Part shown: piece after piece, positions 1 to 6,883 of the stretch
How positions within the stretch are numbered: the stretch's first letter is position 1
Layout of the letters: every line of letters begins with the position of its first letter
Origin: CAZYYO01 sp964650965
GTDB lineage: Bacteria; Bacillota; Clostridia; Lachnospirales; Lachnospiraceae
DNA length: 29,342 bases
Assembly (NCBI GenBank): GCA_964650965.1
Contig: CAZYYO010000032.1
Span: 1 to 29,342 of the forward strand
Direction: 5' to 3'
Notes under the pieces: model-generated
Told to the model about the DNA's origin: nothing
The model's input: the letters and a program-made list of their open reading frames with translations, nothing else
The model's database searches: none
Position numbers and translations under genes: made by a program

Positions 1-1
1 T

Positions 2-1060
2 ATTACCATTAATCTGTCTAAGCCGGAGAAGGACCCCAAGGCGATTGCCGCTGCTAAGAATGCCAAGCAGTCCTCTTATCCCAAGTGTCTGCTGTGCATG
101 GAAAATGAAGGTTATGCTGGAAGAACGAATCATCCGGCAAGAGAGAACCACAGAATTATACCTCTTACCATGAATGGCAGCCAATGGGGATTTCAGTATT
201 CCCCTTATGTATATTATAACGAGCACTGTATTGTATTTAACGGACAGCACATTCCCATGAAGGTGGAGCGGGCAACCTTTGTAAAATTATTTGACTTTGT
301 AAAGCAGTTCCCCCACTATTTCCTTGGCTCCAATGCAGATCTTCCCATTGTGGGTGGCTCTATTTTAAGTCATGACCATTTCCAGGGAGGTCATTATACC
401 TTTGCTATGGAGCGTGCACCAATCACTGAGAAATTTACAGTGGCAGGTTATGAAGATGTTGCCGCAGGCATTGTGCAGTGGCCTCTGTCTGTGATTCGTC
501 TCTCCTGTAAGGATGAGCAGCGTATCATTGATTTGGCGGACCACATTCTTACCACCTGGAGAGGGTATACAGATGAAGCAGCCTTTATCTATGCCCAGAC
601 CGATGGAGAGCCTCATAACACCATTACCCCGATTGCCAGAAAGCGTGGAGATTGTTATGAACTGGATTTGGCACTGCGTAATAATATTACAACTCCTGAG
701 AATCCATTGGGAGAGTACCACCCCCATGAGAAGCTTCACCATATTAAGAAGGAAAATATCGGATTAATTGAAGTGATGGGACTGGCTGTGCTGCCTTCTA
801 GATTAAAGTCAGAAATGGAACAGCTGGCAGAGTATATTCTTGAACATAAGAATGTTCGGGAAAATGAAGTACTTGCCAAGCACGCTGACTGGGTGGAGGA
901 ATTCCTTCCGGCTTATGATGTGGTAAATGAAGAAAATATCGTGGATATTCTTCAGCAGGAAATCGGCAAGGTGTTCTGTCAGGTGTTAGAGGATGCAGGA
1001 GTATTTAAATGTAACCCAAAGGGACAGGAAGCATTTAACCGATTCATAAACAAATTATAA
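2..1060 (+). CDS. galT: UDP-glucose--hexose-1-phosphate uridylyltransferase, 3' part
   Basis: Open from the window edge in frame 2 to TAA, so the N-terminus is missing; 352 residues are visible. The enzyme exchanges UMP between UDP-glucose and galactose-1-phosphate in the Leloir pathway, in the cytoplasm. The visible part matches the long Firmicutes GalT type (about 500 residues), not the E. coli type: it has KCLLCMENEGYAGR near the left edge and the active-site region SHDHFQGG around position 371, followed by HYTFAME. An internal ATG at 98 is not the start, because family sequence continues in frame upstream of it. A GH36 alpha-galactosidase downstream (6884) releases the galactose this enzyme would process, although the two genes are in different transcription units. 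The identification is firm; only the missing 5' end is uncertain. Confidence 0.95.
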   Translation: MTINLSKPEKDPKAIAAAKNAKQSSYPKCLLCMENEGYAGRTNHPARENHRIIPLTMNGSQWGFQYSPYVYYNEHCIVFNGQHIPMKVERATFVKLFDFVKQFPHYFLGSNADLPIVGGSILSHDHFQGGHYTFAMERAPITEKFTVAGYEDVAAGIVQWPLSVIRLSCKDEQRIIDLADHILTTWRGYTDEAAFIYAQTDGEPHNTITPIARKRGDCYELDLALRNNITTPENPLGEYHPHEKLHHIKKENIGLIEVMGLAVLPSRLKSEMEQLAEYILEHKNVRENEVLAKHADWVEEFLPAYDVVNEENIVDILQQEIGKVFCQVLEDAGVFKCNPKGQEAFNRFINKL

Positions 1061-1081
1061 AAATTGTATAAACAAAATCTA

Positions 1082-1110
1082 TTGAAAAAATAAAAAGCAA
1101 GGACTATAAT
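1082..1110 (+). promoter_or_regulatory. sigma-A promoter for the 1207 gene
   Basis: TTGAAA at 1082-1087 and a perfect TATAAT at 1105-1110 are separated by 17 bp. It lies in the 146 bp gap after galT, about 95 bp before the next start codon, so that gene can be transcribed apart from galT. Confidence 0.75.
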
Positions 1111-1206
1111 ACAGCTATAGAATAATTCACACCTGTGTCTTATTCATTGTCTGGTCATTCCGGACAAAAGTAATACTATAATAATTTAATAAGGGAGGAA
1201 ATTATT

Positions 1207-2244
1207 ATGTTATTTCAAATTTACGGAGACACATCTCTGTATCAGCTGTTAGGCTGGGTTCTTGTATTTGCCGGATTGGTAATTACCAATGAAATTGCAA
1301 GACGTACCAAGGCAGGAGGAATCTTTTTCTTCTTACTGTTACCATTGGCACTGACCATTTATTTCATTGCAATCTATGTAGGTGCAGCAAATGGTTCTGA
1401 ATGGGCATTGAACAATGACACTTATGTTCATATGACAAGCTGGTTCCATTATGCTAAGCTGTATGCTGCAACTGCAGGATGTATCGGTTTCATGATGATT
1501 AAGTACAAATGGGGTATTGGAGCAAAAAATTGGTTCAAACCATTTCCATTTATCATCGTTGCTATCAACATCTTAATCGCTGTATGCTCTGATTTCGAAT
1601 CTGCAATCAAGGGAACACAGGCATTAGCAGAGACAGGTTCTCGCTGGTGGTTATCTTCTGAAGGCGTATGGTTATACGGCGGATGGTGGAATGTGTTAAA
1701 TGGTATCGCAGGACTTCTGAATATCTTATGTATGACAGGATGGTGGGGAATTTACTCCTCCAAGAAGAAAGACGATATGCTGTGGCCAGATATGACATTT
1801 GCATTTATTCTTGCATATGATGTTTGGAACTTTGAGTATACCTACAACAATCTGCCTACACATGCATGGTATTGCGGACTTGCATTATTACTTGCACCTA
1901 CCTTTGCCAATGCGTTCTGGAACAAGGGTGGTTGGATTCAAAACCGTGCCAACACGCTGGCTATCTGGTGTATGTTCGCCCAGGTATTCCCACTTTTCCA
2001 GGATGACAGTGTATTTACCGTAATCCCATCCTTATATGCAGATGGATTTATGGACAAAGCTACACATCCTACCGCAGCTAATCCAACAGCACAGGGTGTC
2101 ATTGCAGTAGCAGCAATTATTGTAAATGTAATTGTCCTTACCGTTATTATTAAACGCTCCATTGAGCAAAAGAAGAACCCATACAAGAATGAGATCTTCG
2201 CTGGAACCAAGGACTTCCAGTTGGCTATGGATAGAGCTGAGTAA
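1207..2244 (+). CDS. polytopic membrane protein of unknown function (DUF5692-like)
   Basis: A 345-residue integral membrane protein with about nine hydrophobic segments, for example around residues 12-30, 38-60, 80-98, 110-128 and 305-325. It is rich in Trp and aromatics (SRWWLSSEGVWLYGGWWN, MTGWWG). There is no signal peptide, no nucleotide-binding motif and no transporter motif I can name. From memory it resembles the Lachnospiraceae family annotated DUF5692; that is recognition, not a search. The start is set by AAGGGAGG at 1191-1198, eight bases before the ATG. It has its own promoter (1082) and terminator (2272), so it is probably monocistronic. No function can be inferred from its neighbours, galT and a repeat array. 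It is certainly a real gene; its role is unknown. Confidence 0.85.
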   Translation: MLFQIYGDTSLYQLLGWVLVFAGLVITNEIARRTKAGGIFFFLLLPLALTIYFIAIYVGAANGSEWALNNDTYVHMTSWFHYAKLYAATAGCIGFMMIKYKWGIGAKNWFKPFPFIIVAINILIAVCSDFESAIKGTQALAETGSRWWLSSEGVWLYGGWWNVLNGIAGLLNILCMTGWWGIYSSKKKDDMLWPDMTFAFILAYDVWNFEYTYNNLPTHAWYCGLALLLAPTFANAFWNKGGWIQNRANTLAIWCMFAQVFPLFQDDSVFTVIPSLYADGFMDKATHPTAANPTAQGVIAVAAIIVNVIVLTVIIKRSIEQKKNPYKNEIFAGTKDFQLAMDRAE

Positions 2245-2271
2245 TTGATAACTTCATATGGATTATGAAAG

Positions 2272-2304
2272 CAGGACCTCGTTGATTCGGGGTTCTGTTT
2301 TTTT
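2272..2304 (+). terminator. intrinsic terminator of the 1207 gene
   Basis: Stem CAGGACCTCG / CGGGGTTCTG with two G-T pairs and loop TTGATT, followed by seven T (2298-2304). It begins 27 bp after the stop codon. Confidence 0.85.
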
Positions 2305-2338
2305 GGTGCACATAGAATTATCCAGGACGGTTTCAGTG

Positions 2339-2989
2339 TACCTGGGGGTGGATGGAAACATTAAGCATGAAATCCTCCAATCCGAAGCTTGCAGGAGACC
2401 GAAATGCTTGCGAAAAGGCTATGCATTGGGGGATATGTAACGATAACGGAAGCGTGGCTCCAAGAAGCTCAAGCGCCCTGGGGCGTACGAAAGAATGAAG
2501 CATGAAATCCCCCAATCCGAAGCTTGCAGGAGACCGAAATGCTTACGAAAGGCTATGCTTTGGGGGATATGTGACGATAACGGAAGCGTGGCTCCAAGAA
2601 GCTAAATAGCACTGGGGTGGACGTAAGAATGAAGCATGAAATCCTCCAATCCGAAGCTTGCAGGAGACAAAAATGCTTGTGAGAGGCTATGTATTGGGGG
2701 ATATGTAACGATAACGGAAGCGTGGCTCCAAGAAGCTTAAGCACCCTGGGGCGGATGGAAGAATGAAGCATGAAATCCCCCAATCCGAAGCTTGCAGGAG
2801 ACCGAAATGCTTGCGAAAGGCTATGCATTGGGGGATATGTAACGATAACGGAAGCGTGGCCCCAAGAAGCTCAAGAGCACTGGGGCAGGCGGAAGAATGA
2901 AGCATGAAATCCCCCACTCCGAAGCTTGCAGGAGACAAAAATGCTTGTGAGAGGCTATGCATTTGGGGATATGCAACGATAACGGAAGC
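2339..2989. repeat. array of five 134-135 bp structured tandem repeats
   Basis: Copies begin with AAGCATGAAATC at 2363, 2498, 2632, 2766 and 2900, giving a period of 135, 134, 134 and 134 bp. A partial tail of a preceding copy lies at about 2339-2362, and the last copy ends at 2989. Each copy holds an inverted repeat (ATCCCCCAAT / ATTGGGGGAT in copy 4) that closes a loop of about 45 bases, and a second one (GCCCCA / TGGGGC in copy 4). Changes between copies mostly keep pairing through G-T pairs: ATCCTCCAAT in copies 1 and 3, GCTCCA in copies 1 to 4's earlier members. A period that is not a multiple of three argues against coding. This fits a structured RNA or DNA repeat rather than CRISPR, since there are no unique spacers. 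Its function is unknown. Confidence 0.9.
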
Positions 2990-3002
2990 ATTCCCCCATG
3001 GA

Positions 3003-3124
3003 GCGGAAGTTAAATGGCGAAAGCGAAGGCTAAATGGCGAAAGCGGTAGTTAAATGATGAAAGCGGTAGATAAATGACGAAAGCAGCAATGAAGTAACAA
3101 AAAAGCAGCTGTAAAGTAGCAAAA
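3003..3124. repeat. six degenerate 20 bp tandem repeats
   Basis: Units start with GCGGAAGT, GCGAAGGC, GCGGTAGT, GCGGTAGA, GCAGCAAT and GCAGCTGT at 3003, 3023, 3043, 3063, 3083 and 3105. Each contains a TAAATGRYGAAA-like core that decays to the right. The repeat directly follows the last 134 bp copy, and its units carry stop codons. It looks like slippage-derived low-complexity sequence; no role is evident. Confidence 0.75.
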
Positions 3125-3136
3125 ACAACAGCAGAA

Positions 3137-3180
3137 GAAAACTTTCACAAATTCATCCCCAGGATTTTGTGAAAGTTTTC
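3137..3180. promoter_or_regulatory. 15 bp inverted repeat just upstream of the tetR promoter
   Basis: GAAAACTTTCACAAA (3137-3151) is perfectly inverted at 3166-3180, with a 14-base loop. It ends four bases before the -35 box at 3184. There is no T run on the + strand, so it is not a normal terminator in that direction. It may be a regulator binding site or the closing structure of the repeat region. The fold is certain; the role is not. Confidence 0.5.
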
Positions 3181-3183
3181 GAG

Positions 3184-3212
3184 TTGTATATCTTAGATAG
3201 GCATGATAGAAT
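3184..3212 (+). promoter_or_regulatory. promoter of the tetR / alpha-galactosidase operon
   Basis: TTGTAT (3184-3189), 17 bp spacer, TAGAAT (3207-3212), with a TGA extended -10 just before it. Transcription would begin near 3219, inside the inverted repeat at 3216-3243. Confidence 0.65.
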
Positions 3213-3215
3213 TAA

Positions 3216-3243
3216 GGAAACTGAAAAACGAAAAACAGTTTCC
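3216..3243. promoter_or_regulatory. candidate TetR operator
   Basis: GGAAACTG (3216-3223) and CAGTTTCC (3236-3243) form a perfect inverted repeat with a 12 bp spacer that covers the predicted transcription start. A third half-site, GAGTTTCCG, follows at about 3244. Position over the start site suits autorepression by the TetR protein encoded at 3310. This is inference from position and symmetry only. Confidence 0.45.
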
Positions 3244-3309
3244 GAGTTTCCGACGATCAGAAATAAAGAAAATCCAACCATAAAATGACCACCAGAAAGG
3301 AAAAATAAC

Positions 3310-3861
3310 ATGAAGGAAAAAATACTCCAGGGCACCATGAATGTGTTTCGACAAAAGGGGATCAAATTCACCATGGATGATCTGGCAGCAGATTTGGGGA
3401 TGAGTAAGAAAACCATTTATACGGTATTCTCAGACAAGGAATCACTGCTCATTGAGCTGGTTGATTACGTGTTTGATACCATTAAGGAAAGTGAGTCCGT
3501 GGTAATGGCCGATACCACCTTAGATACCACAGACAAGCTGAGGAGAATCTTAAGTGTCATGCCAGAAACCTATATGGGAATGGATTTTGGTCAGTTGCAC
3601 ATGATAAGAGGCAAGTATCCAAAGGCTTACGAAAGAATTGAGCAGCGATTGGAAAGTGGCTGGGAACAAACAATAGAGCTAATCGATCAGGGGGTAGCAG
3701 AAGGTGTATTTCGGCCGGTGAATAAGCTGGTGTTCCAGCTTACCTTTGAAGCGGCATTAGAGCGATTTCTAACAGGGGACGAGCTTATGGAGAATAAGGT
3801 GAAATATCTGGATGCATTACAGGATTTAGCAAATCTTCTGGTGGACGGAGTAACCTTATAA
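3310..3861 (+). CDS. TetR/AcrR family transcriptional regulator
   Basis: A 183-residue protein with the typical TetR N-terminal DNA-binding domain: ILQGTMNVFRQKG, then TMDDLAADLGMSKKTIYTVF (about residues 23-42), then a DKESLL helix. The remainder is an alpha-helical ligand-binding and dimerisation domain without a recognisable ligand motif. Length is normal for the family. The start follows AGAAAGG at 3294-3300. It is the first gene of a same-strand run (3310-9220) with gaps of 40 to 60 bp and no terminator between members, so it probably regulates that operon and itself through the inverted repeats upstream. The inducer is unknown; a galactoside or related ligand is a guess from context. 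Confidence 0.9.
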   Translation: MKEKILQGTMNVFRQKGIKFTMDDLAADLGMSKKTIYTVFSDKESLLIELVDYVFDTIKESESVVMADTTLDTTDKLRRILSVMPETYMGMDFGQLHMIRGKYPKAYERIEQRLESGWEQTIELIDQGVAEGVFRPVNKLVFQLTFEAALERFLTGDELMENKVKYLDALQDLANLLVDGVTL

Positions 3862-3901
3862 CAGGGGAGAGTATAAATAATTAGAGAGAGGGACAGACAA
3901 G

Positions 3902-5365
3902 ATGCAGGACAAATCAAAGGTAATCTTTGGCAATGAGCTAAGCGATAAGGTGTATCGCAAGGCAGTGAAAACAAAAGAAAAAAGCAGGAAAAAATTCGGG
4001 GATGATTCTAAGACCAATTATCCTATTGTGATTAAAAAGAATCAGCATATAGGAGAATCCTTAGGAGTGTACGACATTCGTCTGGAGGACGGAACCAGCC
4101 CAGAGCAATTTGATACAGACAAAGGCATTATTGTAGGCAATATCCGCATGGGCTTTGGCCATTATCGGATTTCTATGGCAATGGCCAGTGCAGCCAAATC
4201 TATGGGGTATACTCCCTATTGGATGGATTTAAATTCCTATCCCCAGACCACCTGTACCAAAATTATTGGAGCACAAAATGATTTATATTCCTTAGGCTCC
4301 AGGTTGTCTAAGAATAAGCTGTTTAACAAGCTGGTGTGGGAGCCTATGAATTATGAGGGCTTCCGTGCCCTGTCCTATAATGCATCGGATCAGAAGAATG
4401 CAGAGCTTATGGCACCGGTCTTTGGAAATGTACCTAAGGATATTCCTGTAATAGGAACTCATGTGTGGCCGGCACAGGCAGCGATTCATGGAGGTATGAA
4501 GCATGTGGTGAATGCCATTCCGGATAACTGGCCCATGGCACTACATTTATCAGAAGGAAGTGTGCATACCATTCAGTGTAGAAATGCCTATATGGGCTAT
4601 CGCATCCTTAATGGGATGAATAAGGATAAGGTGTGTCACGAGATACCCAATGACCAGCTGATTTATACCGGACATTATATTGACCATGAGCTGGTAAGCA
4701 ATATTGAAGAGGATTGCAGCCAGCGAATGAAGCGAAAGAAGGATGGTGCACCTATGCGATTCCTTCTTACCATTGGTGGGGCAGGAGCCCAGAAGGAAAT
4801 CTTCGCTGCAATTATCAGCTATCTGCTTCCTATGGTGAAAGAAGACAAAGCCGCATTGTATGTAAATGTTGGCGATTATAAAAATGTATGGGATGAGCTG
4901 GCAAAGGAAATTCCGCAAATGAAGGAATACACAACGGAGCATTTTAATGAATTTGAGGCAACCACCCAGTTTGCACAGCAGGCACTGACCCAGGAGGTCC
5001 ATGGAATCCACGGCTTCTATCACGAGAATATTTTTGAAGCAGTATATTGCACCAATCTTCTTATGAGAAGCAGCGACGTACTGGTAACCAAGCCCAGTGA
5101 GCTGGCATTTTACCCAATTCCCAAGCTGTTCATTAAGCGGGTAGGAAAGCATGAAATGTGGGGAGCAATTCATTCAGCAGAAATGGGAGATGGAACCTTA
5201 GAATGCCGAGATATCCCCCATGTACTTCAGATGATAGATTTGTTTATGAAGGACGACCACCTTTTAGGAGAAATGTGTGAAAGCATCCAGGTAAATAAAA
5301 CCATTGGACTGTATGATGGAGCTTATAAGGTAGTGGAAATTGCCATGGGGCTTAAAAATAAATGA
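3902..5365 (+). CDS. uncharacterised protein with GT-B glycosyltransferase-like features
   Basis: A 487-residue soluble protein without signal peptide. Residues about 75-103 read KGIIVGNIRMGFGHYRISMA and lead into ALPHA-type spacing like the Gly-His loop of MGDG synthase / processive diacylglycerol glucosyltransferase N-domains (GGGHR-type). The C-terminal half has a Gly-rich strand-loop (TIGGAGAQKE, about 290-299) and VTKPSELAFYPIPKLFI (about 395-411), which recalls the nucleotide-sugar binding part of GT28/MurG-like enzymes. These are weak resemblances by eye, so glycosyltransferase activity is an inference; the normally expected acidic GGG motifs are not clear-cut. It lies 40 bp after tetR and 58 bp before the symporter, so it belongs to the same operon. 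GAGAGAGG at 3885-3892 supports the start. I do not recognise a named homologue with confidence. Confidence 0.75.
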   Translation: MQDKSKVIFGNELSDKVYRKAVKTKEKSRKKFGDDSKTNYPIVIKKNQHIGESLGVYDIRLEDGTSPEQFDTDKGIIVGNIRMGFGHYRISMAMASAAKSMGYTPYWMDLNSYPQTTCTKIIGAQNDLYSLGSRLSKNKLFNKLVWEPMNYEGFRALSYNASDQKNAELMAPVFGNVPKDIPVIGTHVWPAQAAIHGGMKHVVNAIPDNWPMALHLSEGSVHTIQCRNAYMGYRILNGMNKDKVCHEIPNDQLIYTGHYIDHELVSNIEEDCSQRMKRKKDGAPMRFLLTIGGAGAQKEIFAAIISYLLPMVKEDKAALYVNVGDYKNVWDELAKEIPQMKEYTTEHFNEFEATTQFAQQALTQEVHGIHGFYHENIFEAVYCTNLLMRSSDVLVTKPSELAFYPIPKLFIKRVGKHEMWGAIHSAEMGDGTLECRDIPHVLQMIDLFMKDDHLLGEMCESIQVNKTIGLYDGAYKVVEIAMGLKNK

Positions 5366-5423
5366 GGAATAAATAAGGGATAAATAAAGAATAAGGGACC
5401 CGCTTACGGGGTAAGGAGAGAAC

Positions 5424-6836
5424 ATGGAGACAAAGAAGAAATTATCAGGAGCAGAGAAATTCTCCTACGGCATTGGTGCAGTAGGAAAGGATATGGTATA
5501 TATGCTGTCAGCCAGCTATATTCTGTATTATTATCAGGATATTATGGGAGTCAGTGCAGTAGCAATGGGAATTATTCTTCTAGTGGCAAGAATATTTGAT
5601 GCATTTAACGATCCGATTATGGGTGTGCTGGTGGCAAAAACCAAGACTCGGTGGGGCAAATTCCGCCCATGGTTAATGATTGGTACCTTAACTAACGCAG
5701 TAGTGCTGTTTTTAATGTTTTCCGCACCTCCATCCTTAGATGGCGGTGGATTGGTAGCGTATGCAGCAATCACCTATATCCTTTGGGGTGTTACCTATAC
5801 CATGATGGATATTCCATACTGGTCTATGGTGCCGGCATTTACAGAAAGCGGTAAGGAGAGAGAAGGATTGTCCGCACTGGCTCGTTCCTGTGCAGGTGTT
5901 GGTTCCGCACTGGTTACCATTATTACTGTTATGAGTGTATCCTTCCTGGGAAGCAAGTTAGGTGGCACAACACAAAATGAAATCGAACGATTAGGCTATA
6001 AATATTTTGCATTGATTGTTGCTGTGATTTTTATAGTATTTATTACCATTACCTGTGTTACAATTAAGGAAAAATCTTCCGTAGATATGAAGACTGCTTC
6101 CGTCAAGGATATGTTTAAGGCATTGATTCAAAATGACCAGGCCATGACCATGGTAGTTGCAATCGTATTAATTAATACCGCATTGTACATTACCTCCAAC
6201 CTGCTGATCTATTTCTTCAAATATGATTTCAGCGGTGCAGCCTGGGAAGGAGATTACACCTTATTTAACACCTTTGGTGGTGGATTCCAGATTCTTGCAA
6301 TGATGCTGCTGTTCCCATTGCTTCGTAAGTTCATGAATACCATGAAAATTTTTTATGTATCCTTTGGAATGGCATTTTCAGGCTATATCATCCTGCTGCT
6401 CTTATCCTGCATGAGTAAGACCAATATTTACATGCTGCTGATTCCGGCATTCTTAATAATGTCAGCCATTGGTATGTTAAATGTCATTGTAACCGTATTT
6501 CTGGCAAATACCGTGGATTATGGAGAGTTGAAGAATCATCGCAGGGATGAATCCGTTATTTTCTCCATGCAGACCTTCGTGGTAAAGCTGGCCAGCGGAA
6601 TTTCTGCTATGATTGCATCCATTGTACTGGCAGTATTCCATATCAGCTCCAGTGAGATGGCAAATACAACTGTAGAGGGCAGTACCAGAATTGGACTGCG
6701 TTTGTCTATGTCCGTGTTGCCAATCCTGGTTCTGATTGTTGCAATTATTATCTTTCGGAAGCATTACATTCTTACAGATGAGAAGTTAGATGAAATATCC
6801 CTTCAGCTGGAGGCTCAAAGAGAGCAGGAAATGTAA
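5424..6836 (+). CDS. GPH-family (MelB/LacS-like) sugar:cation symporter
   Basis: A 470-residue protein with about 12 hydrophobic segments, which should carry a glycoside across the membrane together with Na+ or H+. Helix 2 has RIFDAFNDPIMG (Asp59 and Asp63), equivalent to the cation-site aspartates of MelB, followed by the loop KTKTRWGKFRPW (about residues 72-83), typical of the GPH family. MDIPYWSMVPAF (about 128-139) is another family signature. There is no C-terminal IIA domain of the LacS type. AAGGAGA sits eight bases before the ATG. Directly downstream is a GH36 alpha-galactosidase, so an alpha-galactoside such as melibiose or a raffinose-type sugar is the likely substrate. The family is certain; the substrate is inferred. 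Confidence 0.93.
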   Translation: METKKKLSGAEKFSYGIGAVGKDMVYMLSASYILYYYQDIMGVSAVAMGIILLVARIFDAFNDPIMGVLVAKTKTRWGKFRPWLMIGTLTNAVVLFLMFSAPPSLDGGGLVAYAAITYILWGVTYTMMDIPYWSMVPAFTESGKEREGLSALARSCAGVGSALVTIITVMSVSFLGSKLGGTTQNEIERLGYKYFALIVAVIFIVFITITCVTIKEKSSVDMKTASVKDMFKALIQNDQAMTMVVAIVLINTALYITSNLLIYFFKYDFSGAAWEGDYTLFNTFGGGFQILAMMLLFPLLRKFMNTMKIFYVSFGMAFSGYIILLLLSCMSKTNIYMLLIPAFLIMSAIGMLNVIVTVFLANTVDYGELKNHRRDESVIFSMQTFVVKLASGISAMIASIVLAVFHISSSEMANTTVEGSTRIGLRLSMSVLPILVLIVAIIIFRKHYILTDEKLDEISLQLEAQREQEM

Positions 6837-6883
6837 TATTACATATTAATTACTAAGGTAAGATTCACAGGAGGTAACAGAAT

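Noticed and set aside
2333..2962. Minus-strand ORFs of 60-91 residues with repeated peptide sequence (ASFGLGDFMLHSS)
   Set aside because: They come from the 134 bp repeat, whose period shifts the frame by two bases per copy; no ribosome binding sites are present.
2339..2989. CRISPR array
   Set aside because: The copies are 134 bp long and contiguous, with no unique spacers and no cas genes.
4550..5173. 207-residue minus-strand ORF within the 3902 gene
   Set aside because: Mirror of a strong plus-strand gene; its composition (Cys, His, Leu rich) is typical of a shadow frame.
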